From NCBI GenBank assembly GCA_034670405.1, contig JAXDDX010000002.1, forward strand, positions 9,878,501 to 9,942,500: 64,000 nucleotides of DNA, in the 5' to 3' direction. Made by a program: the position numbers and the translations under genes. The notes below the pieces were generated by a model. That model was given only the letters and a program-made list of their open reading frames with translations. It ran no database searches and was not told where the DNA came from. Every line of letters begins with the position of its first letter. Positions within the stretch are counted from its first letter, which is position 1. Positions 41,169 through 52,400 of this stretch are shown one piece after another. Source of the DNA: Hoplostethus atlanticus. Its lineage: Eukaryota > Chordata > Actinopteri > Trachichthyiformes > Trachichthyidae.

Positions 41169-41318
41169 TCACACACTCACTGGCTCTGTCAGCTGTCTGC
41201 ACAGTGTCTAAATTGGAATGTGGGCGATCAATACGATCATTCTCAACCTCCTGTTTTTTGTGCTTGTGTGTACATGTTCCATATGTATGCACATGTGTAC
41301 ATGTATTGTTGGTGGTGG

Positions 41319-41320
<2 letters not shown>

Positions 41321-41362
<42 letters not shown>
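41321..41362. repeat. (GT)n microsatellite
   Basis: Pure GT run of 42 bp. Confidence 0.97.
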
Positions 41363-41363
<1 letters not shown>

Positions 41364-41619
41364 TTGACCTTTAGAACAGAACCTTCTCCCTCCCATAGAG
41401 AGCTGTCAGATAGTACTTTCTGGAACATCACAGGCAGGAGTGTGAATGTCTCTTTCACTTCCCAGGTGATTTATTGTTTATTCAATTCTTCTCTGGTGTG
41501 TCCACTCATATTTTTAATCTAAATCCAATTTACCTGAGCTTGTGGTTGAGTGCTTTGGGCATGGAAATGCTTGCCAAGAGCAAGGGGGAAAGCACAGTGC
41601 ATGCACCTGTCCTTGCATT

Positions 41620-41621
<2 letters not shown>

Positions 41622-41677
<56 letters not shown>

Positions 41678-41690
41678 CGTGTGTGTGTGT
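41622..41690. repeat. (GT)n microsatellite, about 70 bp
   Basis: GT run with two GCGT variants near its end. Confidence 0.98.
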
Positions 41691-42550
41691 TAGTCACATA
41701 TGCACATATGAGTGCATTTGTACGGTGCATATCTGTAATTTCGTTGTCAGGGTTTGCTCCGTCACCAGTTCTTTTACTGCTGATTCTGTCATCGTGGCTC
41801 CACAGAGCACAGCCCCGGGGCATGCTTAGACACACATAGAGGTCCAAACACACTATTCAGTCATCTGGGTCTGGTCAAAAGTGAAAACTCACATTCAGTT
41901 CCTTTTTTCAACATCCACGTTGTCAGAAAAAGACAGGCTATTATGCAAGGGTGTCAGGCGATGAAAGAACGTCAGACAGACAGAACGAAAGAATAGACCA
42001 GTTTAAACCAAACCAGTACTTTTATTCCTGTAGCAGCAAGATAAATACAAGTCTAAAGAAGTAGACGCACAAGGGGCACAGAAAGGACTTGAGTACGTTC
42101 TCCTTTTTGTAAGGATTATAGTTAGAGGTAAGGGAGAATGAGACATAGATATGTACGAGTTTTACATTTTAAAAACCTGGCGTTGAGAAGTAAGAGAGAA
42201 AAGGAAGGTGTAATTTAAGGAGTATGAGATAATTTAAGTTTAAATGAGCTAATGTTTCAGCGATAAAGGATCAATAAAGTATATAAATATAGTGTACTAG
42301 TACTACTACTATTACTACTATTGCTGTAGTCCCACTACTAAGTTGTGACAGGCTGTGATGTTGACTGGTTGAACTGGTTTTGGCGGCAAAGGAGACTGTG
42401 GAGTTAAGGGCAGTCAGAGGAGTAAAAGGAAAATATGGATGACAAAGGAAAACACTGGTATCCAGCAGTTTGTAGTATATAGGTTATTCAGGCAGGGATA
42501 TTAACTCCAATGGGACATACTGGTCTACACATCTACAAATCAAACACATG

Positions 42551-42554
<4 letters not shown>

Positions 42555-42583
<29 letters not shown>
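42555..42583. repeat. (GA)n microsatellite
   Basis: Pure GA run. A (CA)n run follows at 42678-42711. Confidence 0.95.
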
Positions 42584-42586
<3 letters not shown>

Positions 42587-42676
42587 AACGGGAGAGCGCT
42601 ATAGTGGGAGAGAGATGCGAGAGTTGGGTTAAAAACCGAAAGGCAGGAGAAAAATGTTTTTTAAGCCCACTGGCAT

Positions 42677-42677
<1 letters not shown>

Positions 42678-42711
<34 letters not shown>
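42678..42711. repeat. (AC)n microsatellite
   Basis: Pure AC run of 34 bp. Confidence 0.97.
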
Positions 42712-42713
<2 letters not shown>

Positions 42714-43639
42714 ATGGAGAACACAGGCCATGGCCTACTTAACTGATCCCAAAGTGTCACTACCAACTAAGAAATAAGCTCTACACCAGACAACAGATGG
42801 AAATAACACATTTAGCAGTGCTCTCTCCTGTGGCTGCCTGGCACCCCACCACTAAGTCCATTGTGCTGGGGAAATTCTGACGTTATGAATTTTAACGTTA
42901 CATTTAAAAAATAAATAAAAACCATTCCCTGAGTGGATGCTGGTGATCATGTTGATTAAGATGATACTTTAGATGATGAAGTTCTCCCTTGCCAAGTGTA
43001 AGGACCTTGATAATAAAGCAGCTTTTGAGGCAGCTTAGTTAGGGCATAGGGTTAGACAATGTTTCCAACAGCATGAAATACGAATTGGTAACTAGGACAA
43101 GGACAATATGGGTGACATTTGTGGCTCTAAATGTAGTGCTACACAAGCTACGTTTGAGATCCAGTTTTGAACAATCCTTCCTTTGGCCAAAATCAAGGTG
43201 GACAACATTTTCGGCTGGGACATCTTCGGACATCCCATCAGTCGGGAGGGGTTTACAGGTTCAATCTTAACCCCACCGATCGACTCGCAGACTGATCTGA
43301 GCCACCCCAATCATATAAAATATACTTGATATTTATGACTCGACATCACAGATTCAGCAGAGAGTGCCAGTAGCCAATGAGAGCCCAGTTTACAGTGAGG
43401 TGAAGCAGATCAATTACAACTACAAGAACAGTTGCCGCTTGCATTTCACTGGGTGTGTTCATAAACAAACATTGTTTATGGAGACCTATTTTGTATTTGA
43501 TCACTTTCTTCATTTCATTTTACCCAAATATAATCCTTAAGCATATGTATGAAAAAACGTACTCTTGAAATTGTGCTTCACTCTAGCGAGCTAGCGAGGT
43601 AAGTAGCTACAGCTATTTGGATGTGAAGGGGTTAGCTAA

Positions 43640-43870
43640 CATTACATTACATTACAGGCATTTAGCAGACGCTTTTATCCAAAGCGACTTACAATAAGTG
43701 CATTCAACATAGGTAGGCAAGAAAACTACTAGTCACCAGAAATCGTAAGTGCATTTCCTTCCTAAACAAGCAACTAAGAGCATAACTAGTGCTAAGGTAA
43801 AAGTGCAATAAGTTAGCTACCTACTTTTCTTAAACAAATGAGACAAATAAGAAAATCAAATGAAGCAAGA
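43640..43870 (+). repeat. dispersed teleost SINE-like repeat
   Basis: The segment begins with (attac)n and gcatttagcagacgc, then ccaaagcgacttacaataag, a block I recognise as one of the commonest dispersed repeats in teleost genomes. Sequence typical of the family continues to about 43810. The words gttagcta at 43631-43638 and 43812-43819 could be a target duplication, but the family may extend further, so the right border is uncertain. Confidence 0.6.
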
Positions 43871-44602
43871 GCTAAGACAATAAGTGTATCAAATAAACGA
43901 GCCAATAAACAAGAGCTCATACAAATAATTGACGACAAATAGGCAAGGCTAACATTACTTCTACCAGAGCTACAGTTAGCAGTTAGGCTACCTTTGGTAA
44001 CGTTACACAGGAAGACCAACCAGCTTTTTTCTCAAATGTGATTAGTGCTGTGTCTCATTTGTATTATATTAAACTTTTTCAACTGGCCTGGTTCACGTTT
44101 GCCTCGTGAAATCACATCTGGTTAGCAACTACCGTTACTACCTTTACCTTCTGTCTGATAAAGACTACTCACCTCCAGCTGTACTGAAAAGCGTACAGCC
44201 CACGTCTCCAGACAAATGCACCCAAATTCTTTCTTTTTTTTTGTTTTTTTCTTTGTTGTTTTTTTTCTCTGCATATCGATGCACATCACATTGATGTGTA
44301 TATTAATACATATTGATTCAGGTTGGATCACAGGAGTTCCCACAATGCGAAATCAGACAGGATTTTAAAAGTCTTCTAGTGTGTCCCCAGCATCAAAGAA
44401 CACAATAAATGTTGCTGTTGCCTGGACAAAGTGCCCGTTGACATTCCCTGAAAATGTTGCATGTATTCATCATGGTCTCCAACTTGAATATGAGAGACAT
44501 GCTTTTGCCCCTGCATGCTTACCTCCCCACGACACAAGAAGTGGTTCATAGCTCCCTCTAGTGGTAGATTAATACCTTACACCGTCAGGAGTGACCTCTC
44601 AC

Positions 44603-44632
44603 TGTGTGTGTGTGTGTGTGTGTAGGTGTGTG

Positions 44633-44677
<45 letters not shown>
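44603..44677. repeat. (GT)n microsatellite, 75 bp
   Basis: GT run with two TAGG interruptions. Confidence 0.98.
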
Positions 44678-44678
<1 letters not shown>

Positions 44679-45160
44679 ATGTCTGTCAGATGGAAGGCAT
44701 ACGAGTGTGAATGTTTGTGTGCATCATCAAAGGATTCTTTCATGCATAGTCAAGTTCATGCTGAACTTGTTCTGATGCGACAACACCAAATCCTTTAGCA
44801 AATGACTCAGGCTGTTTGTAGCTAAAAGCCTATTATCTGCCTCTCAACTTTAAGGGCGGATTAAAAGGAGCGTTCCCATACTTTTCTGTCTTCTTCTTAA
44901 TAGCTGCAGACAAATCCCCTCCTACTAGCTACAGAGGACATGATTATTCGAGTGCTTTAACTGCGAGAGACTGCCTGGAAAAGTTTCAGAGACACTTTCA
45001 TGTCGAATGTGTAGGCTTGTTTGTTTTTCTGCTTTGAAGTTCAAGTACATTTAGTTTATTTTGCCTCCTTTTCCTCTTCTCTTCTCTCCTCTTATCTCCT
45101 CTCTTCTTGCCTTTATTCTCCTTCTCTTTTCTGCTGTCTCCTGTTCCATGCTCTTGCTGT

Positions 45161-45203
45161 TTCCTCTCCTCTCCTCTCCTCTCCTCTCCTCTCCTCTCCT
45201 CCT
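45161..45203. repeat. (CTCCT)n pentanucleotide repeat
   Basis: About eight CTCCT units in a wider C/T-rich patch (45060-45400). The Ser/Leu/Pro translations of this patch are not genes. Confidence 0.95.
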
Positions 45204-46013
45204 CTCGTCTCCTGCTCCCCTTTCCTCTCTACTCATCTGCTGTTGTATCTCCTCTCTTCTCTCCTTTTGTCTCCTTTAGTTGTATTCCTCTCCTCACCTC
45301 TCCCCTCCCGTGCCCTCATCTTGTGTCTTTCTACGCTTATCTCACCCTTTACTCTTTTTCTTCCCTCCTCTCCTCTAGTGTCCTCTCCTCCTCTTCTAGT
45401 CTGATCCAGTGTCACTCCATCAGTAAAAAACTCTCTTCTGGTGCTGCATAGTACTCATCGTGAATAAAAGTTTCACAGAGACACCATTAAAGTTTCAGAC
45501 AAATTGCAAAAAGATGTTAAGACCCTTGTAAAATAATTAACAGGCGTATTAAGTTTTAAGAGATGCTGTTGTTCCTTTATGAAAGGTGCCTCTCCTGTCT
45601 CTCTCCTCCTGTCTAGACAAATTACCTTGTTCCACATGCTGGAGGGCTGGAGGGCTGTTTAAAAGTATTGTTTGAGATGGAAAGCTATTGAGATGGTCCT
45701 TTGAGTTTGATAGTTTGCCTGAGGAAAAAAACCCAAATTGTTTAGCACCAGTGAAGAATTAGACTGAGCCATATCAAACTAATTTGAAGCTGCAATTAGA
45801 GCACAGTTCATCCAGGCTCTCATTCAAAAAAACATTCAATACTCCTCCATTGGCTTCCTGACAGAACAGGATTCATCATTATTTCGTTAACATATCTACT
45901 TCTTCTCACTTTTCTGTCTGACATGCATTTCCTCTAGAGACGATCCATTTTGCTCTTGCTCCATGTGTAATGATGTCTGATCTCTCTTCTCTCCCGTTTG
46001 CCCCCCCCTCTAG

Positions 46014-46205
46014 CGGCCCCCAGCACCGATGACGTGGCGCTGTATGTGGGCATTGTCATCGCGGTGATCATGTGCCTGGTCATCTCTGTCATCGTGGCGC
46101 TCTTTGTCTACCGCAAGACGCACCGCGACTTTGACTCGGACATCATCGACACCTCGGCGCTGAACGGAGGGTTCCAGTCTGTTAATATCAAGACGGCCAG
46201 ATCAG
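46014..46205 (+). CDS. unc5c: UNC5C exon: transmembrane helix and juxtamembrane caspase-type motif
   Basis: This 192 nt exon is phase 1 to phase 1, with borders ccctctag/cggccc and tcag/gtgagg. It reads [11 protein letters not shown], then about 22 hydrophobic residues ([11 protein letters not shown] ... V-A-L-F-V), and the stop-transfer Y-R-K-T-H-R-D. After this come [16 protein letters not shown] and V-N-I-K-T-A-R-S. The D-I-I-D sequence is where UNC5-family dependence receptors carry their caspase site (D-I-T-D in UNC5B). GC content is clearly higher than in the flanking introns. Skipping this exon would keep the frame and remove the membrane anchor. Confidence 0.97.
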
Positions 46206-47195
46206 GTGAGGACGGATATGGAAAATGACGTTTGATATGGTATGTTGGTGTGGTGCCTTTTTAATATGGAAAATTACTTTTTTCTTTGTCAATAACATAT
46301 TTATTCTGATTTAATAAAAAGAATACAATGGAGAGAAAAGGTAGGCAGTACGAGAGGGGGATATCACACAACAAAAGGTGGTGAGCAGGATTCAAATTTC
46401 CATTATATCAGGAGGATATGTGCTTCAGCCTGCGCAGCCACTGAGACACACACCTTCGTTTCTGAGATACTCAAAAGCCAACCCCTCCACAGGGAGGTCA
46501 GTGCATAATGTCAGCTGCAGAACAGAGCTGGATTCGGTGACAGGGTGGACGCTTGCAGACGTGGGGATTGAACCTTTCAGTTGAAGCGCTAGGCCTCCCT
46601 GCTCCCTACACGGTGACAGGACGTAGTCAGCATGTTGTATTGAGTCAGTTGTCTTTCTAAAACTAACAAACAGTGTCTGTGTATGAGAGTGCACTTCACA
46701 GCACAGTTTATTGTCTCAGTCATGGAGCCAGAGCTGTCCTCATGAGTGCTCCCTGTCTCTCCCTGTGAGACTATGAGACTAACTCTGCTGATGGTTTTAC
46801 TGTGGTGCCGATTGCATCAGTCTGTCTCTTCACTCCAACACTGGCTGTCAATCTACAATGGCTCTGATTAATCTCTGTCTCTACCGGAGATCACTCTCTC
46901 TTCCTCCAAGGAGTCCCTCTGTGTCTTTCTATCTTTCCCCCTCTCTCTCTCTCTCTTTCTCGACATTCAGGGCGAATCACATTTCCTGTTTATCAGCATC
47001 CTCCTCTCTCTCTCTCTCCCTCCCTCCCGTCACAGTGACTCCTACTGTAGCCAGACACTCCCTGTTTGTCTCCCTGTTAAAGTGGAGCCATATTTCACTC
47101 TCTCCTGTCTGTACTGTCGTTCATCCCCCCTCTCAGTCTATTGGAAATGGATAAGGGAGCAAACACACACACATACACACACTCGTACGCTCATG

Positions 47196-47221
47196 CACAC
47201 ACACACACACACACACACACA
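47196..47221. repeat. (CA)n microsatellite
   Basis: Pure CA run. Confidence 0.95.
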
Positions 47222-47936
47222 GCAGACTAGCTGGCGTGACAGTCTATCGTGATGCTCAGCTCCAACTCACCGCCTCTTTTGCTAGACGCAGAAAGTCTCT
47301 TATCAGCAGCTGAATCATTGGGAACCACTGATCAGATCATATCCAGCTGTAAGTGGTGACGCCCTGATACTAGGAATGCCATTACCGTGCCGGGGATTGG
47401 TATCGGCCTGGTTTCAGTGCACAGATACCACGAACCGAAGCCTTTTGCTGAAAGGATCTTTATCTGTTAGAAACATCACAAAAATAGGTTGGAGGATTAC
47501 GTTTCATTAGACGACCCTTTAGTTTCATCTTCAAATGTGAAACTAACAATGTAACCGGCCATGTAACGAGAGCCCCCACACACAAATACACACCACAAGT
47601 ATCTATCAATACGAGTACTCAAAATAAGTACCCATGCCTCTACTTGGTCGTCAAGAAATGGTAGCAGTCGTTTTGGCACGCAGAGAGAGGAGTTGTGTTT
47701 CCAACCGGAATACAGCCTTAATCTGGTCGGTCTGGTCTGCCAACCACAACTCTCATGTAAACAAGTGAGTGTTTGAGCAGTGTCATATACACATAGTAAT
47801 CATACACCTAGTGTGTGTGTGTGTGTGTGTGTGTGGTCAGATGGTGGATGGAGGATTAAAATTCAAAACATGGTATACAGTAAAAAAAGTGGGGTCGAGA
47901 GGATGGAATGCAATTTGGTTGACAGCAAGCCAGAGT

Positions 47937-47939
<3 letters not shown>

Positions 47940-47990
<51 letters not shown>
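47940..47990. repeat. (TG)n microsatellite, 51 bp
   Basis: Pure TG run. A shorter one lies at 47812-47833. Confidence 0.97.
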
Positions 47991-47993
<3 letters not shown>

Positions 47994-48131
47994 CATGCAG
48001 GCATATGTACGTGCAAGTGTCTGCATGAGTGAGGGCTATAGGTGGCATTTCATCAGTGAAGCATTAGGATGCTTGTCACTCCGTGTTGAGGGACCATCTC
48101 CGAATACTATTAATGAAGAATTATGTCTCTG

Positions 48132-48132
<1 letters not shown>

Positions 48133-48185
<53 letters not shown>
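48133..48185. repeat. (CT)n microsatellite, 53 bp
   Basis: Pure CT run. Another short one lies at 48302-48323. Confidence 0.97.
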
Positions 48186-48188
<3 letters not shown>

Positions 48189-49263
48189 CCCTTCCTTTTT
48201 CCCTGTCTCCTCTCTACCCCCGTCCATTCCCCTTCATCTATTTATTTTATTCTCTTTCTCTGTCTAGCTCTCCTCTCGTATCCTCTCTTTCTCTCGGCAT
48301 TTCTCTCTCTCTCTCTCTCTCTCGCTTTCCAGTAGTTGTTAATTAAATTTCAGCAGGGATGATTTGGCAGGAATACCCGCTGCCTTTAAGGGTAAACAGC
48401 CTGATGATAGACAGAGAAAAAGAGAGGAAGAGAGTGATAGGTGATAGATGGGGGGGTGTTAATGAGGGACAGGGAAATTAGAATGGATGCCTATATAGGA
48501 CATATAGGACATATAGGCATAGAGAATTAGAGGTGTGAACAAAGCTGAAAACATTTCTGCACAGGTAAATACCCTTTTTGTGACCCCAAACCCAACAAAA
48601 ATCCTAGACTATAGCTAGGATTTTTTTCAAAAATATCTTTGGAACCTGAATCCAACTCCAAGTGAGTCAATTAAGCCAACAACACAGTTCACAGAATCCA
48701 GCCCATTAGGAGAAAGGCCAAAATGGATGAAACGCTGGATAGTGGAATAAGGGTGGATGAACTCTAACAGTAAAACACACAGTTCTGAACGTCCCAGGTA
48801 GAAAAGACATACGAGCTTCCAAATTGGACCAAATAGAAGTACAAATCAAACCATTTGTGCAACTCTTTTGAAAAGCATTACAACTCATTTTACTGTTGTT
48901 AACTTGATTGATTACAAAAACTAGAGTGGAATATTAAGAAAATCCTTCGATTCATTCAAAACAAGATCTAATCACACCCACTACTGTATGCATTTGCTTC
49001 AGCAATCCTGGGCGCTAATCAGAGAATAAACTGAATGAAATCCTGGGAAAGTTGGTTTCACGTGATGGCATGTAAAGCCATCAGGACAGACAGACTCGTG
49101 ATGGAACATTGTGACATGCACGTTGATTAGCATGCTACACTAATTAGCAATCACCTTGTTCTCTGCAGTCGCCCCGTGGCTTACAGTAACCTTTCCGTGA
49201 TGAGCAGAGAAGGGAAATGGGAAATCTCAGCGTGAATTATCTATCCACCCGTTACTTTACCAC

Positions 49264-49390
49264 ATAAGGCGCCGCAGGGTTTGGCCCCCAGCTACATAGT
49301 GGACCTTTTAACCCCGATGTCCTCTGGCACGGCCCTACTGATTGTACTCAGGACTCGAGTGAAACAGGCAGTAGTTTCACATGGAATCAG
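49264..49390 (+). pseudogene. possible small LINE C-terminal fragment
   Basis: The plus-strand translation reads Q-G-L-A-P-S-Y-I-V-D-L-L-T-P and then L-R-T-R-V-K. This resembles the N-G-L-A-P-S-Y-L-x-D-L-L-T-P stretch near the end of L2/CR1-type LINE proteins. Only about 40 codons are recognisable and no 3' tail is seen. Confidence 0.4.
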
Positions 49391-49519
49391 CATGGTGGAA
49401 AGTAAGGGTGTTGTCGAAGAACCAGGGATGATGTCGATAAGGGTTTTCACGACCCCAGGAAACAGACAGTGTGGAGTTCGGATTCGTGGATGGGTGTATA
49501 CACTTGCCTTTGACTCACT

Positions 49520-49556
<37 letters not shown>

Positions 49557-50460
49557 GCATGGTACACAGTATGCATGTTTACTGTACATGTGCAGGTATC
49601 AATTGTGTGTGTTTGCGTGCAATACATGAAACTGTCAAGGTATCACCATGGGATAGGGTGCATCCTGTGGCACGATAGACAGGTGTGAACACGGGCAGCA
49701 TTAGCACACATCAACTGTGACACCTCAAGGGCAAACCTTACACGATGAACATCTTGTGACGTGGGACACAGACAGGGATGACAATGAACTTTTCAGGCCA
49801 TATTCTGAACAAACTACATTTTGTACATCACCATACGGAGGCTGAAATGAGGGTGAAAGGATCGCAGGCACCACGAAAACACGGTGTCCAATTAACAGAA
49901 TCCAGGTAGACCATGTCCAGGGTGCAATATTGTCATGTTTAACAAATACCACTGTATGGAAGGCAAAGGAGCAAAACCAGCTCTCAACTAATGGAACTGA
50001 AGTGTACACGTTGAGCATTTCAAGTTTCACTCAAGTGAGACAGCGTCTGTGATTGTGCCGGGGATGTCAGAGTCGCTTGTACGCAACATTTCAAAAAGCT
50101 TCATGCTTCACCCTCTCCACAGCTGCATGTCATTTGAATCAGTCAGCACTGCTCTGTGATTACCCAGTGTAATTTAAGTAATGCACAGTCTGGCTCTGTT
50201 GAACTCGCTGTTATAATATACAGTTTTCAATATGACCAAATAACTTTCTGTAACAGTGTTTTTGTTGAGATGAAGTCTAAGCATCTCCTTCAAAATCTAT
50301 ACAGTCCTTGATCCAGTGCATGCCCCTCTGTAATGTATCAAGTCTCTTTTTTTCCTTGTCACTGATCTTCTTCTATGTTGTAGTTTATGCTATTTATGAT
50401 ATAAAATGATCCTTCTTTCTCCATCTTGGAAAAAACGCCTCTTTCCCCCTCTCCTTCCAG

Positions 50461-50510
50461 CTGAAAAAATTGACAGTTCTTCTAGACTTGACCAACACTA
50501 TTCATGTCAA
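50461..50510 (+). pseudogene. decayed duplicate of the next exon's 5' end (decoy exon)
   Basis: After a good acceptor (ctctccttccag, AG at 50459-50460) comes ctgaaaaaattgacag, then a form of ctcctcct, then gacttgaccaac. The real exon at 50585 starts ctgatcttctgacag, then ctcctcct, then the identical gacttgaccaac. About 33 of 46 aligned bases agree, and pyrimidine tracts precede both. Spacing is 124 bp, which is not a multiple of three, so splicing to the upstream AG would shift the frame and reach TAA about 23 codons later. Confidence 0.65.
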
Positions 50511-50584
50511 ATCAGCAGTCTCTCTCTCTAAAGCCATTCTTTCTTTGCACATCTGCTCATGTCTTGCCGTCCTTCCCTCTATAG

Positions 50585-50802
50585 CTGATCTTCTGACAGC
50601 TCCTCCTGACTTGACCAACGCTGCAGCCATGTACCGCGGTCCTGTGTATGCTCTCCACGACGTATCGGACAAAATCCCCATGACCAACTCTCCTCTCTTG
50701 GATCCTCTGCCCAACTTGAAGATCAAAGTCTACAACGCTTCTGGTCTGGTCACGCCGCAGGATGACCTGGGAGGCGACTTCACATCTAAACTGTCTCCTA
50801 AG
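50585..50802 (+). CDS. unc5c: UNC5C exon: cytoplasmic linker
   Basis: This 218 nt exon starts with two bases completing a Ser/Ala boundary codon and ends in phase 0, with borders ctctatag/ctgatc and ctaag/gtaagc. It reads [21 protein letters not shown], then [15 protein letters not shown], and V-T-P-Q-D-D-L-G-G. It links the membrane to ZU5 and contains two conserved tyrosines (M-Y-R-G-P-V-Y). The T-P-Q-D-D-L segment is a good UNC5C marker. The first residues after the junction carry one extra amino acid relative to the mammalian protein as I remember it. Confidence 0.96.
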
Positions 50803-51720
50803 GTAAGCCAACGTGTAACCCTCATCCAAATGTCAATGTCCTTCATCCAGAGTCCACTTCTAAAATGACCAAAACTGAAAAACTCCTATCAAAAAATTCC
50901 TATCCACCTTGTTTGGTAAAGGAATAAAAGATTCCATGTTGAATCTTAGGAGTACACCTCACCGCAGACATCTAAATCATGCAATGTAAAACAAGTCCTA
51001 CGTTGTACTGTTAACCCAAGGTGATTGTATTGGCGTATGGTAATTGCATCTTCTTCTCACCGTTAGCTAGCTTTGCCCCGTGGCAGTGCTCCCAGGGCAG
51101 GTTCTAATAGTTACCTTCCCTGTAGCATCTCAATTAACTTGTATGGCTGCCGAGCAAACATAGAAATTCAAAAATAACTCACAGAATAAAAATCCAAGTG
51201 GCAAAAAGAGCCTGAGGTTAAAATCAGGAGAATCACCCCAAGTTACATGATACATGTGAAATGTTTTACGATGGGTAACTTATTCCTTGAACCATCGCTC
51301 TTTCCTCTGCTTTGCCTCCTAGTTGACCAAGGCCATTGGTAAAAAGAAGATAATGGCCTGGCATAATGATACTTCTCTATACCTCTAGTATTAACAGTAC
51401 ACCTACGTAGTATCGAGTGATAGTAGCCATGGTAGAAGTTTGTTCTCCAACCAAGTACTTTCTCCCGTCTGTTCCCCATGGGGATAAATCAACAGTACTT
51501 ACGTGTAAAAAGTGGGACTTCGATCATGGCTGCTCTTCAACGGTCTATTCATGATAGTTTACTATTTACCATTGCTACTATTAGACTTCCAGCTTCCCCA
51601 GTCTCTGTTGAACATGTGAATCAATCTGATTCAATCTGCTATAGCATGCATTGTGTTGTAGCCTGCGATGCTTACGTTCCTATTGTAATGCCACGCTGAC
51701 GCATCTCTTTTGATTCCCAG
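50803..51720 (+). other. intron, 0.9 kb
   Basis: Ordinary intron. Nothing recognised on either strand. Confidence 0.85.
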
Positions 51721-51856
51721 GTAACCCAGTCTCTGTTGGATAACAGCGATACCATGAACCTTCGCAACCAGAGTCTGGCCCGAACACGAGACCCTTCCTG
51801 TACTGCTCACGGGTCCTTCAACAACCAGGGAGGACACCTCATTGTTCCAAACTCTG
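51721..51856 (+). CDS. unc5c: UNC5C exon: end of linker and start of ZU5
   Basis: This 136 nt exon runs from phase 0 to phase 1, with borders ttcccag/gtaacc and tctg/gtaagt. It reads [14 protein letters not shown], then [14 protein letters not shown], then [16 protein letters not shown] is the first strand of the ZU5 domain. ZU5 packs with UPA and the death domain into an inhibited supramodule in known UNC5 structures. A conservative reading of the start matters, because the exon itself begins with 'gtaac', a donor-like string. Confidence 0.95.
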
Positions 51857-52312
51857 GTAAGTTCACCGTTCTACACACACTTCTGTCAACCTGTCGAATC
51901 ATGAATCTGGTTGCAGTCCAATGATAATTCAGTGACCAGGGTGATTTCTTACAGTACCCAACTATGGTGGGTGTTACTGCACTCAATTCACGTAACTACA
52001 AATATGGCTAAGATTTGTTCATGACTACAGTGACAAAGAGTAAAGTACTACTAATACTAGACAATACTGCTTTGGGATGTTCTCAGGCTAGATTAGAAAG
52101 TCAGGCTTTACAAGCTGTGGGCAAGAAAAATAATGAATTATATTCAATAATGAATCATGATGATTAATTAACTGATAATGCTTTGCCCATTCGATAATTC
52201 AGTTATGTTTAGTGAAATGCCACACACCAATAAATCTCTCTCTCCCTCAATCCATCCATCCATTCATCCATCCATCCATCCCTCCCTCTCTCCCCTTCTC
52301 TCCCTCCTGCAG
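51857..52312 (+). other. intron, 0.46 kb
   Basis: Its last 80 bases carry a (CATC)n repeat that merges into the pyrimidine tract of the next acceptor. Nothing else was seen. Confidence 0.85.
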
Positions 52313-52400
52313 GTGTGAGCTTACTGGTTCCAGCGGGGGCGGTTCCTCAGGGCAGGGTGTATGAGATGTATGTGACTGTGCACAGGAAGGACAGCTTGAG
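52313..52400 (+). CDS. unc5c: UNC5C exon: ZU5, early strands
   Basis: This short 88 nt exon runs from phase 1 to phase 0 plus two bases, with borders cctgcag/gtgtga and tgag/gtaagt. It reads [14 protein letters not shown], then [19 protein letters not shown]-(V/I)-P-x-G-A-(I/V)-P-x-G is the hallmark of ZU5 domains. Y-E-M-Y holds two tyrosines in a region of UNC5C reported to be tyrosine-phosphorylated downstream of netrin. I cannot number them here. Confidence 0.96.

Larger units (their letters stand above)
33172..46013 (+). other. 12.8 kb unc5c intron between TSP1-2 and the transmembrane exon
   Basis: It holds a decayed LINE (33345-34195), a SINE-like repeat (43640-43870), CT and GT microsatellites and a (CTCCT)n tract. 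No exon was recognised. Flanking exons are both phase 1, so a small alternative linker exon could sit here unseen. 34200-36390 and 37000-40950 are ordinary intron, apart from a C/T-rich patch at 34560-34800 and a possible weak repeat at 39750-40250. Confidence 0.75.
46206..50584 (+). other. intron after the transmembrane exon
   Basis: A 4.4 kb intron with C/T-rich DNA (46890-47030), AC, GT and CT microsatellites, a small LINE-like fragment (about 49264-49390) and, in its last 130 bases, a decayed copy of the next exon's 5' end (50461-50510). A 10 bp motif (atataggac) is repeated about three times at 48493-48521. Confidence 0.8.
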
